Below are positions 1 to 9,699 of a stretch of DNA of 45,686 nt, piece after piece. The stretch is taken from assembly GCA_002690925.1 (NCBI GenBank), contig NZGD01000047.1, positions 1-45,686 of the forward strand, given 5' to 3'. The notes under the pieces were generated by a model, which had not been told where the DNA came from, did no database searches, and was given only the letters and a program-made list of their open reading frames with translations. Position numbers and translations under genes: made by a program. Every line of letters starts with the position of its first letter. Position 1 is the stretch's first letter. This stretch comes from Rhodopirellula sp. (GTDB lineage: Bacteria > Planctomycetota > Planctomycetia > Pirellulales > Pirellulaceae).

Positions 1-3000
1 CCACCCGCGATCAGACCAACGTCACCACTCGTGCTGATGATCGCCGCGGCTTGAGTCAGATCCACACCAGCGTCGACCAGGATATCACCAGATGAAGTTA
101 CTACAGAATTGGCAACCGTGATGTCGTTCCCGGATGTCAGATAAAGAGTTCCCGGACCACCTGTCGTCACGGCAGCATTCACTGCCAAGTCGTTACCAGC
201 ATCTAAGGTGATGTTCCCTGTAGCACTAACCACCGCTGTATCGACAATCAAATCCTGACCCAAAGATGCCAGTCTCACATCGTCACTTCCGGTAACTCCA
301 ATCCCGCTTGCGAGTACTTCTACCGTCCCTGCGTTAGCTTCGAACAGAATTTCCCCTACACCAAGTTGATTGAGCGCTTCGATGGAAACGTCGTCTGACT
401 CCGACAGATGAATAGCACCTGCAGCGTTCTCGACATCAACCATTGCAACAGACATCTCAACAGCATTGCCAAAGCCAACTCCGGCGTCACTTCTAATAAT
501 CAAGCCACCACTGTTCGCGTTCACATCGGTGCCGGCGTCACCTCCGTCAACGATCGCACCGCTGGTGGTGGTCAATTCCACCGCGTTATCGATCGTGCTG
601 TCGGTACTCAGTGCGCCAAGCGTTATATCCCCATCCGCTGCAATTACAATTTGGCCAGCTTCACTTGAGACATGGCTCCCGTCCGCCATCGAAACAACGC
701 CACCATTCAAACCAGCACCAGTGTCAGCGGTAACGCTGATCATCCCATCCACGGACACGAGGCCCCCAAACGTACCGATGAAAACATCTCGTTCACCGGC
801 AACTGTGATCATTGCCGCCGCGCCGGAAGCCTGCACCACTCCATTGATAATGGTCGAAGCATTGGCCGGAGCATTGCTTCCATCCGCCAATGTAATGTCA
901 CCAATAGCCAACACTTGAGCAACCGCACCATCGGCATCTATCAACACGCTGTCAGTTTGGCCAATGGTTGCAAACAGATCTGAACCAGTCGCTGCTACTG
1001 CTCCCTCTGCGTCCAACTGACCAGCGTTTGTGACCCTGACTCCACCATGCCCACCAACTCCTGTACCCGGGTCAATAGCACTATTCGTGTCGGCCGAAAC
1101 GATGATACTGCCGCCATTATCGGCATCGACAACAGCATTTACAATTACGTCACGTAATGCAGCAAGAGTGACATCACCGTCAGTAACGATGGCAGCGTCA
1201 ACGATCAGGTCAACTGAGCCTCCTTGAATGACAACATCACCATCACCAACAGTCACTTCACCGCTAAGAGTCGCTCCGGACACAACCAAATTGCCACCGG
1301 CCCCCGAGGCACTACTAACAATACCGCCCACAACGAGACCATCACTCGCTGTCAATGTGATGTTTCCACCATTTACTGCACCTCCACTCGAAACGGGACC
1401 ACTCAAGGTAATGTCGCCGCCACCCGACTGGTCGAAACTGACCGATCCCGTTCCCGTGGTCAGAGATGCCACGCTCACTGCAGTGCCAAGGTTGTTAGCT
1501 ATATCGATATCACCAATTGTTGTGTCTGCGGTGATATTGCTCGACGACAACGCAATTCCCGTCGTGTTGCCAATCCCGCTAGATGCGTCCAGTTCAACTG
1601 TACCGCTGGTCACTAACCCGGAACCGTTAATCGAACCGCTCGCGGTCGTCATCCCGACCTGATCCAAAGCGGTCGTCGTGCCTGTTAACGTGATATCTCC
1701 GTTACTTGCCCCTGTCGTGACATTGATGTCGCTACCCGAATCAGTAGTCTCCAGACTGCCTGCCGCTCCAAGAATGAAGCTACCGCTGCCATCCTCACCC
1801 GCGGAAACCGTAATCAAATCTGATGCTACGACTGCGGCATTCACCGTGATGTCATCATCAGCATTCAACGTCACCGTGGTCGGATCAATCCCTGCATTAA
1901 CCGTTATTTCATCAGCCGCATCGAGAAGAATCGTGCCGCTGCTGTTCAACTTGGCGTTCACAGCGATGCCACCCGCAGTCGTGCCAGCAACAATGCTCGT
2001 ATCACCGACCACCGTCACACTGGCATTCAGCGTGACATCATCGGTGCTAACCAGGTTCAGGCCGGCACCTGCAGTGCTGACACCAGAAACCAATATCGAA
2101 CTGTCTTCGACAATATCGACTGATCCATCCGAACTGAAGGTCAAACTGCCAGCATTTAAGGCACCCGAACCCAAACTTATCGAGGAACCCGCCACATCCA
2201 GCAGACCAGCAACTTCAACACTTCCTCCAATCGCATCAGAAACAGAACTAAACGATTCGATGTCAGCGCTATCGGCAATGTTAACGCCAACAAGATCCAG
2301 CGATGAATCCTCACTGATGGCGACGAAACCACCCGAACTGAAGGTCAAGTTGCCGGTATTGAAAGTACCTGAACCCAAATTTACCGAAGTGCCCACCACA
2401 TCGAGTAGCCCAGAAATCTCAACGCTTCCCCCGATTGCATCGGAAACCGAACTGCTCGACTCGATGTCAGCAGTTTCGGCTGTGTTAAAGCCAACAAGAT
2501 CAAGTGATGAATCCTCGCTGATGGCGACCAAGCCACTTGAGTTGAAAGTCAGACTGCCAGCATTAAATTCACCTGTACCCAAAGTAATCGAAGCACCCGC
2601 CACATCAAACAAACCTGAAACATCAACACTCCCACCGACTGAATCAGAGACAGAACTAGTCGATTCGATATCAGCACGACCGGCAGTATTCACACCGACA
2701 AGATCAAGCGATGAACTCTCACTGATCGCGACTAAGCCACTTGAGTTAAAAGTTAAGCTGCCAAAATTGGCCATATTTCCTGTATCGTCACCCAACTCGA
2801 CGCTGCCGGCAGTCACATCTGCTAGTCCGGTAATAGAAAGGTCACCATCAATCCCATCAGTGACTGCACCCGCAGACATTACCGCAAGATCGGAACTGGA
2901 AATTGAACCAGAGAAATCAATATCGCCGGCAGCATTTGTTACATTCATGGTCTCGGATGCAACAAGTACTCCCGTTACCAAGTCACCACCACCTACTTGG

Positions 3001-6000
3001 TCAAAGTGGACTGATCCAGCCCCCGTAACCAGCGTGGTCACGTTGACAGCGGTGCCCGACATATTGCGAAGTCGTATATCACCCGACGTTGTCTGGGCAG
3101 AAATATCACTTGCAACCAATTCAAGGGCCGTCGTGTCGCCGATCCCGCTGACCGCATTCAGATCCACTTTTCTGGCCGCCAAGAAACCCGCACCGTTGAT
3201 TGCATCATCGCTACAGATTATCTGAATCTGATCGACGGCGGTCGTCGCACCTGTCAGGGTGATCTGCCCAGAATTTGCACCCGACACCATCGCGACATCA
3301 CTACCCGCCGCGGTAGTTTCAAGACTTCCCAAAGCCGTCAATACAATTCCACCCGAACCATCCATCCCCGACGCCACGGAGATCAAATCATCAGCAACGA
3401 CCGCAGCATTGATTGTGATGTCATCATCTGCGTTCAAAGTCACGGTCGCGGGATCAATCGCATGGTTGATCTCAATACTACCCGCCGCAAGAAGCAACAT
3501 ACTCTCAGTGGCATCAAATTTAGCATCTACAACAATGTCATCGGCAGTTAAACCAGCATCACCAATCACATCGACTGTACCCGCCAATAACAAATCTCCG
3601 GAACTCGCTAGCTCCAAACCACCCCCCGCCGTACTCGGTCCCGACACCTCCATTTGATTATCTTCATTAACACTGACAGTACCGGACGAGTTGAAGGTCA
3701 GGCTACCAAAGCGTGTGGTGTTTCCGTCATCGTTCCCAATTGCAATCTCACTCCCCCTCAGGCTTGCATTCCCCGCAACGACGAGATCACCAAACTGTCC
3801 ATCGACAACTGCTCCTTCTGCAACAATTGACAATTGGTCGGCGTCTATCTCAAAAAGGGATATATCGTTACGGTCCGAAAACACCACGCTCCGACCACTA
3901 GCGACGACATCACCAACAAAATCATTCCCCGATTCTGAAAGCGTGATGTCAAATCCTCCTGCGGACAACTCCGCACCTTCATTGACTATTACTGAAGTCC
4001 CTGCCTTCTGCGAGACATGACCCCCGGCATCTAACGAAAGCGTCCTGACGAGGAAGTTACCGACAGCAATCCCATCCAGATCATTGATTTCAACATTGTC
4101 AGCTATGATGCTGACACTTCCCCCCACATCAGCGAAGTCGTTTGTGCCCCGGTCGAGCGTAACATCATATCCAGTTGCATCGACCTCTAGGGTGTCTGTC
4201 ACAACCATACTGCCGGCACTCTGTTCCACAACGCCCGCTGTCGTCAGCAACAGATCATCCACGATGATGCTACGCAACTGCAAGCCATTCATGTCAGTCA
4301 AGACAACGCTCGCCGCCAAGAGCTCTACCTCATCGAAGTCATTGAGCGATTCGTCAAGCTGGATGCTATCCCCAATTGCCTCCAGTGCAGTCCGTCCTGA
4401 GACATTGATCCCAGTTGCGTCCTGCGTAATCGCCCCATCACCAAGCGAGATCACATCCAACTTTTCCGCGTTCACGGTTCCCAGCTGAATATCATCCTTA
4501 TCAGTCAGAGCGATGTGCTCCGCATATGCATTAACGGCACCCTGGAAATCATTTTCTGTGGCCTGCAGCATGATATCGCCCTGCGCCGCAAGCACAGTCA
4601 CATCACCCGTGACCAACACCCCACTTCCATTCTGCGTGACATCACTTCTTCCCAGCGCCGTGACTTTAAGAATGTCAGTTAGAACCTCACCGAGTTCCAG
4701 ATTTTTTTTGTTACTGATTTCGACCGAATCACTCACTACCGATAGTGAGCCACCAAACTCATTCTCCTGCGACATCAGAACAAGCTGATGATCTACCGCG
4801 GTGAACGTCGCTTCCTGCGTTACCTCCAAAGCCGCTCCAGTCTGCGTAACATCTCCGCCAGCAACTAACGCGAGCGTGAACACATTGACCGCCCCTAACT
4901 GAGTCGCAAGCGAATTGCGAAGAGAAACATCTTGACCATCCAGTGCAACAACTCCACTGAATTGATTGGTCATCTCCTCCAAAGTGATACTGCTATTCTG
5001 TGAAACAAACTCAGAAACACCTAAAACGGTAATAAGGTCGGTCGTCTGCGCGATGCCTCCCAGTCCATTAGCGACAACTCTCAAATTATCAGCAGTAATC
5101 TGACCGAGCAGAAGATCATCAATGTTGCCCAACGAGACATCTGCGCCGTCAATCGAAACTGCACCCCCAAAGTCATTTGCAGAAAGATCGAGAGCAACTT
5201 TTTTTCCGGCAGCCGAGAAATCTGATACACCGGAAACCCGAACTCCGGAAGCATTTTGATTTATTGTGTCGCCTCCGCTGAGAGTGACATCAAAGCTGGA
5301 CAAATCAACGGAACCAAGAAGGAGATCTGTCGCATTCACTAGGGTTGCGTCGTTACCAATTAGGTTTACGGCACCGCCAAGCAGGTTACCTGCCTCCGTC
5401 AGTAAAATATTACCCTGCGTCGTAAAAGCCGAGTGCCCAGCCACAGTCAAGCCAGCACTGCTCTGTGTAATATTGCCAATTCCATCTACGGTCACATCGA
5501 AAGTAGTCGCAAGAATTTCTCCAAGACGAATTGCATTCTTGGCTGCCAAGACGATCTCAGAACCCACTACATTGACGTTTCCAACAAAGTCATTTCCTGT
5601 CGAACTCAAGATCACTCTATCGTTGAATGCAGTGAACTGTGAAGTTCCTGATACAGCAACAGCACTCGCAATATCCTGGAGAATCCCGCTATCGTTGAGA
5701 GCCTCAACGGACAGTTCGTTCACATCAATTGAGCCAAGCCAAGTCAGTTGACTATTTGTGAGAACAAGGGTGTCAGCATCAACCGAGACATTGCGCTGAA
5801 ACTTATTGGATACTGAATCCAAGTAAACATCATCGTCGCTCGCAACAAACATGGCATCCAGCCGAACATCAATCGCAGTTCCTGCAACCTGAACAATATT
5901 GCCTGAACCGCCCGCACTGACGACGAGCGAATCTACGTCAAAATCACCCAGTTCCAACCCCTTTGAATTAACCAGCTCGACTTTGAAGGCCAAAATAGAG

Positions 6001-9000
6001 ATAGGCCCGTCCAATACATTCACAACACTGTCAAGCGTGATGTCGTTATTACCAGAAGCGATCAGATTCACATCACCTGAAATATTCAAGCCTGATGTAT
6101 CTTGACTGATCGCACCAAGAATCTCGAGATCCAGCGTTGCTGCGTTGACCGCACCTAAAACCAGATCAACGTTGCCTTTCAGCTCAACGCTTGCAGCACT
6201 CGCATTCACTGATTGAATAAAGCGATTCAGAGCATTCACCAGAGCAACTTCCCCGGCAGCCTGAAAATTCGATTGCCCGCTGACTTGAACACGCTCAGTC
6301 CCGGCAATCGAGCCAGCGGCGGCAGTCACTGTAAGATCACCGCTGGCTGAAACGGTTCCGATCGTGATATCGTTTGCATCGTTCAATGACAGATCAGTGC
6401 CGACCAGATGAACAGCTGCTGAAAAATCGTTGGTAGCGTCGTTCAGGCTAATCGCTTGCAGGGCGTTGAATGTAGCCGCCCCCACCACGTTGACATCTTC
6501 ACCGGCCAAGCCAGACACACCATCATCGATTGCCCCGGCTAACGCGTTGACCACCAAGTCCCCGGTAGCGTCAATGTCGCCCAGGCTAATGCTATTGGCA
6601 TCAGTGATTTCCACAGCAGAACCAGCAGCATTCACAACACCCTGAAAATCGTTCAAGAGATTATCAAGTGCAATTACGCCTGCTGCGACTGTTACGTCTC
6701 CTCCAACAACCATGGAACCGAGTTCAGCCTGCGTCACCTCACCGGCTACATCAAGCTTCAGGTAGCCAGTCGCTGCAACGAACGCATTGACATCCAGATT
6801 ACCCAAGGAAGCTGTCAAGCTAATGTTGCCTGCAGAAATCGACGCTTCCGCATCCTGAGTGATATTTTCTGCAACCACAATGAGATCACCACCACCGGTG
6901 TTGATGGCGCTCTCCTGCAACTGAACTAAATCGGTGCCACTGCCGCCGTCTATATTTAAACGTCTTTCCACCCCAAGGACAGTAACCGTATCGTCCAGTC
7001 CCCCAGTTGCTACCGTGACACCATCGCTACCGGTGATCGCGGCGAGAGCAACGCTCACCGAAGAATCGCTGATCCGAGTTATACCGGGACCTACTGCCGC
7101 GATCGGTTCGCTGCTTGCGGAGATAACAAGGTCACTCCCCACCACCGATAAAATCAGATCATCAGATGTCGCATCGCGGATATCTGCTACAAGGACATTA
7201 CCATTAACCAGGCTAATTTCGGTAGATGCGATGGTGTACTGCTCGTTCGCACCGCTGATAGCAGGGTCAGCCAACGCGTTCCCAACCGTATCCTGAATCG
7301 TAGGTGTGGCAGCTAAAATTAAACCAATCGAACCACTGGTTGTCCCCGTATTCACGGTAACGGTGTAAACCGAATCGCTTCCAGAGACAGAGTCAATGGA
7401 AGCGCCGGTAACTGATGTCACCAAACTGAAATCTGAACCATCTGCATCTACCCCAGTCACATCCTCACTGAATGTAACCGTGAAGTCGACGGTTCCCGCG
7501 TTCGTGTAATTTCCGTCCGCCCGGATAACTGATGTGACTGTTGGATTCACGCGATCAATCGCAACCGTATCGATACCTGTTGTTCCTGCGTTTCCCACCA
7601 CGTCTGTGTAGGCCGCCGCAACAGACACGCTCCCTAAGGTTTCAATTCCGTCATTCGCGGTAAATGTCGCCTCGTAACTGCTGGCATCTACGGTTGTGAA
7701 GCCTGTGATCACCCCACCCGTCGCTGTCAGATCGCTGATATCAAAACCAGCCACATCCTCACTAAACTCAAACGTCAACAAAGAACTGGGAGTTCCATCA
7801 CTCAGTTGGCTCTCAACTATGCCGACCGCAACTGTTGGGTTAAGGGTATCAATAGAAAACTCCGCTTCAGCGGCATAATTCGTTTGAGCCTCTCCTGATG
7901 CGTTTTCCGCCCCTGTAACATCGATTTCAACATCCGTGACCTCGACGTCCAAATCGACCACGTCAAATGTTTTCGTAAAAACGGTATCACCTGCTGACCA
8001 GGACCCGGCAGAGGGATTTGTCAACGTTCCCGCCAGTAACACATCCGGATTAAAGGTGAGCGTTGGCTGGAAAGCCCCCCCGGGGTTCATGGCCTGATCA
8101 AATGTGACAGTCACAGTGAACGCACTTCCGTCATCCACATCGGTAATTGTTGTATCGCTTACCTCGACGCTCAGTACGCTTGGCTGAGCCAACACGTGGG
8201 CATAGCCGGTCATGACCGTATCATCGATCAACACAGCGGTCCCAACTTCACCACTCTTGGACTCCAACACCCAGTCCCCGCCGAGCCCCGCGTCACCTGT
8301 ACGGTCATTCGAGGCAGCAACATCTGCATCGGTTGCCGTAGCCAAAGCTGAAATGAATGCTTGACCGATTTCACCCTGCGCGACATCACACCCATAGAGC
8401 ATGAGGTCACCACTTTGAGTCAATGATGAGCCGATTTGCGAAAGAGCATCCGCGTACTGTGTCATGCTTTCCGATGACAACTCGGCAGATCCGAGTCGTA
8501 AACTCCCAGCAGAACCGTGGGAGATCAAGTGAATCGCATCCAGATCTGCTCGGCCTTGCAATGCCTGAGAAATCTGCGTGACACCGTCCTGCGTGCCCTC
8601 GAGAATCAAAACCTCGACGCCTTCTCGAAAACCTACCTCCAAAGTCTCGTGATTCTGCACACCAGTATCAATGAAAACGATTTCGCTGGTGCGCTGACTG
8701 CTCTGAGCTTGACCTTCAATCGTCAGACCGCTATCCACACTCGAAAATTCAGGATCACTCGCATCGACTTTGCGTACAGATCCCTCTTCTGTAGAAAACA
8801 CAGCCTCACGACTCAACGCCACCTCTTTCTCATCGAATGTGAAGGTGTTGGAGTCACTAGGCATGGCATCGGCTCTTGGCCCAGGAACAGTCACACTGAG
8901 TTCACTGGTCAGGTCCGAACCAACACCAAGATCAAGATCGAGCCCCAAAGCATCATGTTCAGTACTGGGGCCAGCAAACAGTCCCGGTTCGTTAACACGA

Positions 9001-9326
9001 TGGGCTGAAACACTTTGGGCAGACCGTGTGGCAGAAATCTCCATCGAATCGGACAGATGGTCCTCCGCAGAAAAACCTGTGCTACCGGAAACATCCCTTT
9101 GCACTGTCGCAGCTTGGGCTTCCCAAACAGAGTTCAAGGCATCCAGCCCCAACAAGGCAGCGGATGCATCGAGAACGAACCGCGATTCGAGCAACCGAAC
9201 CTGCGGTGCAGCTTGCCTCTCTTGCCTTATTGGCATTGGTTTTTGTGCGAGCAAACCATCGAGGCGGTCGCGCAGCCGCGACCTCATTCGTCGTTTTTTC
9301 GGAGAATTTGATGTGGGTCGGGTCAT
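1..9326 (-). CDS. Giant secreted DUF4347 repeat protein, 3' end outside window
   Basis: The minus strand is open from an in-frame stop at 9407 to the left edge: at least 3108 codons from the ATG at 9326, the first ATG after that stop. The N-terminus is basic (residues 10-22), followed by LESRFVLDA at about 46-54, a variant of the LEPR-type motif near the start of many planctomycete giant proteins. Residues ~213-378 match DUF4347: EIVFIDTG, then GVEVLILEGTQDGV, then IHLISHGSAG with its His at 270, then LYGCDVAQGE. Next come Ig-like units of the FSEDVTG type (about residues 380-680), then Asp/Asn/Gly/Val/Ser-rich beta-strand repeats to the window edge, resembling filamentous-haemagglutinin or adhesin stalks. 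It is probably exported and cell-surface; substrate or partner unknown. It diverges from the secreted/SecA-like genes at 9700 and 10655. The many short plus-strand ORFs over it are shadows. Confidence 0.9.
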   Translation of the reverse strand, partial: MTRPTSNSPKKRRMRSRLRDRLDGLLAQKPMPIRQERQAAPQVRLLESRFVLDASAALLGLDALNSVWEAQAATVQRDVSGSTGFSAEDHLSDSMEISATRSAQSVSAHRVNEPGLFAGPSTEHDALGLDLDLGVGSDLTSELSVTVPGPRADAMPSDSNTFTFDEKEVALSREAVFSTEEGSVRKVDASDPEFSSVDSGLTIEGQAQSSQRTSEIVFIDTGVQNHETLEVGFREGVEVLILEGTQDGVTQISQALQGRADLDAIHLISHGSAGSLRLGSAELSSESMTQYADALSQIGSSLTQSGDLMLYGCDVAQGEIGQAFISALATATDADVAASNDRTGDAGLGGDWVLESKSGEVGTAVLIDDTVMTGYAHVLAQPSVLSVEVSDTTITDVDDGSAFTVTVTFDQAMNPGGAFQPTLTFNPDVLLAGTLTNPSAGSWSAGDTVFTKTFDVVDLDVEVTDVEIDVTGAENASGEAQTNYAAEAEFSIDTLNPTVAVGIVESQLSDGTPSSLLTFEFSEDVAGFDISDLTATGGVITGFTTVDASSYEATFTANDGIETLGSVSVAAAYTDVVGNAGTTGIDTVAIDRVNPTVTSVIRADGNYTNAGTVDFTVTFSEDVTGVDADGSDFSLVTSVTGASIDSVSGSDSVYTVTVNTGTTSGSIGLILAATPTIQDTVGNALADPAISGANEQYTIASTEISLVNGNVLVADIRDATSDDLILSVVGSDLVISASSEPIAAVGPGITRISDSSVSVALAAITGSDGVTVATGGLDDTVTVLGVERRLNIDGGSGTDLVQLQESAINTGGGDLIVVAENITQDAEASISAGNISLTASLGNLDVNAFVAATGYLKLDVAGEVTQAELGSMVVGGDVTVAAGVIALDNLLNDFQGVVNAAGSAVEITDANSISLGDIDATGDLVVNALAGAIDDGVSGLAGEDVNVVGAATFNALQAISLNDATNDFSAAVHLVGTDLSLNDANDITIGTVSASGDLTVTAAAGSIAGTERVQVSGQSNFQAAGEVALVNALNRFIQSVNASAASVELKGNVDLVLGAVNAATLDLEILGAISQDTSGLNISGDVNLIASGNNDITLDSVVNVLDGPISILAFKVELVNSKGLELGDFDVDSLVVSAGGSGNIVQVAGTAIDVRLDAMFVASDDDVYLDSVSNKFQRNVSVDADTLVLTNSQLTWLGSIDVNELSVEALNDSGILQDIASAVAVSGTSQFTAFNDRVILSSTGNDFVGNVNVVGSEIVLAAKNAIRLGEILATTFDVTVDGIGNITQSSAGLTVAGHSAFTTQGNILLTEAGNLLGGAVNLIGNDATLVNATDLLLGSVDLSSFDVTLSGGDTINQNASGVRVSGVSDFSAAGKKVALDLSANDFGGAVSIDGADVSLGNIDDLLLGQITADNLRVVANGLGGIAQTTDLITVLGVSEFVSQNSSITLEEMTNQFSGVVALDGQDVSLRNSLATQLGAVNVFTLALVAGGDVTQTGAALEVTQEATFTAVDHQLVLMSQENEFGGSLSVVSDSVEISNKKNLELGEVLTDILKVTALGRSDVTQNGSGVLVTGDVTVLAAQGDIMLQATENDFQGAVNAYAEHIALTDKDDIQLGTVNAEKLDVISLGDGAITQDATGINVSGRTALEAIGDSIQLDESLNDFDEVELLAASVVLTDMNGLQLRSIIVDDLLLTTAGVVEQSAGSMVVTDTLEVDATGYDVTLDRGTNDFADVGGSVSIIADNVEINDLDGIAVGNFLVRTLSLDAGGHVSQKAGTSVIVNEGAELSAGGFDITLSESGNDFVGDVVASGRSVVFSDRNDISLFEIDADQLSIVAEGAVVDGQFGDLVVAGNASLRGSEIAIGNDDGNTTRFGSLTFNSSGTVSVNEDNQMEVSGPSTAGGGLELASSGDLLLAGTVDVIGDAGLTADDIVVDAKFDATESMLLLAAGSIEINHAIDPATVTLNADDDITINAAVVADDLISVASGMDGSGGIVLTALGSLETTAAGSDVAMVSGANSGQITLTGATTAVDQIQIICSDDAINGAGFLAARKVDLNAVSGIGDTTALELVASDISAQTTSGDIRLRNMSGTAVNVTTLVTGAGSVHFDQVGGGDLVTGVLVASETMNVTNAAGDIDFSGSISSSDLAVMSAGAVTDGIDGDLSITGLADVTAGSVELGDDTGNMANFGSLTFNSSGLVAISESSSLDLVGVNTAGRADIESTSSVSDSVGGSVDVSGLFDVAGASITLGTGEFNAGSLTFNSSGLVAISEDSSLDLVGFNTAETADIESSSSVSDAIGGSVEISGLLDVVGTSVNLGSGTFNTGNLTFSSGGFVAISEDSSLDLVGVNIADSADIESFSSVSDAIGGSVEVAGLLDVAGSSISLGSGALNAGSLTFSSDGSVDIVEDSSILVSGVSTAGAGLNLVSTDDVTLNASVTVVGDTSIVAGTTAGGIAVNAKLNSSGTILLDAADEITVNAGIDPTTVTLNADDDITVNAAVVASDLITVSAGEDGSGSFILGAAGSLETTDSGSDINVTTGASNGDITLTGTTTALDQVGMTTASGSINGSGLVTSGTVELDASSGIGNTTGIALSSSNITADTTIGDIDIANNLGTAVSVASLTTGTGSVSFDQSGGGDITLSGPVSSGGAVNGGNITLTASDGLVVGGIVSSASGAGGNLVVSGATLSGEVTVGDGDVVIQGGSVDLIVDAAIVTDGDVTLAALRDVIVNAVVDADNGGSIIVSADTNSAIDPGTGVGGHGGVRVTNAGQLDAEGAVAATGSDLFATIGQTDSVLIDADGAVAQVLAIGDITLADGSNAPANASTIINGVVQASGAAAMITVAGERDVFIGTFGGLVSVDGMISVTADTGAGLNGGVVSMADGSHVSSEAGQIVIAADGDITLGALSTDSTIDNAVELTTTSGAIVDGGDAGTDVNANSGGLIIRSDAGVGFGNAVEMSVAMVDVENAAGAIHLSESDDVSIEALNQLGVGEILFEANAGTVEVLASGIGVTGSDDVRLASLGQDLIVDTAVVSATGNITLDAGNDLAVNAAVTTGGPGTLYLTSGNDITVANSVVTSSGDILVDAGVDLTQAAAIISTSGDVGLIAG
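1410..3700 (-). repeat. 1569-bp (523-codon) macro-repeat inside the giant gene
   Basis: Three anchor pairs lie exactly 1569 bp apart: 1431 and 3000 (the GTCGAAACTG-like segment), 1671 and 3240 (GGTCGTCG), and 1848 and 3417 (GATGTCATCATC). The offset is a whole number of codons, so the reading frame is kept. The first copy holds the expanded 204-bp array; the second holds only one such unit, at 3688. Confidence 0.8.
2131..2946 (-). repeat. Four in-frame copies of a 204-bp (68-residue) unit
   Basis: The segment GAACTGAAGG and its variants recur at 2131, 2335, 2539 and 2743, exactly 204 bp apart. The first three copies are close to each other and the fourth has diverged. Each encodes a beta-rich unit with a Ser/Asp-rich stretch. 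The even spacing and similarity suggest recent duplication by recombination. A single related unit is at 3688. Confidence 0.85.
3900..6680 (-). repeat. About 14 diverged ~207-bp (69-residue) repeats
   Basis: An NDFxG-like turn (read on the minus strand) recurs near 3917, 4130, 4338, 4547, 4755, 4955, 5171, 5380, 5586, 5796, 6010, 6218, 6425 and 6640. The unit looks like LGxV..L.V...G.ITQ...G..V.G....A....I.L....NDFxG.V. DNA identity between units is low, so this array is older than the 204-bp one. The ~69-residue beta unit suggests a rod or solenoid stalk. Confidence 0.7.
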
Positions 9327-9699
9327 CAAGAAATGCTTTGCAACTGCTGGTGCGCAGGGGCATGGCAAAATCCACCCCCATGACCGTGCAACGAGAAGCA
9401 CGGGTCATTCTGGGTACCGAGATCCACATGAGCATCTGCCCCACCTGGCAAATCGGCAAAAAACAGGGCTGTAACGGTATCCAGTTGCTAATCCATGGTA
9501 GTCCGCTACTTAGAAGGAGGCATGTTAAAGTCAGTTAAATCAGACGAACCGGACTCTTTTCCACATCAAGATACGCAACCCAGGAGGCCTAGGTCGATTG
9601 TGGCAGATTTTCCGACTAACCAGTTTTTCCTACGACTTCAGACGAGGAAAGATCGACAAAGAGAGTGTTGAAATATCTCCGTAATCAAACCTTCCCTTT
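9327..9699. other. Divergent intergenic region
   Basis: This separates the giant minus-strand gene from the secreted-protein gene at 9700 and should hold promoters for both. I see no convincing -35/-10 pair. A strong AAGGAGG at 9514-9520 sits one base before an ATG at 9522 that opens a 49-codon frame ending at 9671. That spacing is too short for normal initiation and the product resembles nothing I know. Confidence 0.5.

Noticed and set aside
408..7878. Many plus-strand ORFs of 60-515 codons over 0.4-7.9 kb
   Set aside because: They are rich in Pro, Thr and Ser as expected when the reverse of a beta-repeat gene is read, and the minus-strand frame is open throughout with clear DUF4347 and Ig-like motifs.
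8770..9538. Plus-strand ORFs of 98-234 codons and a 125-codon minus ORF (9082-9459)
   Set aside because: All overlap the coding start of the giant gene in other frames and show no family motif.
9522..9671. 49-codon frame after AAGGAGG
   Set aside because: The Shine-Dalgarno is one base from the ATG, too near for normal initiation, and the peptide resembles nothing known. Ribosome profiling could rescue it.
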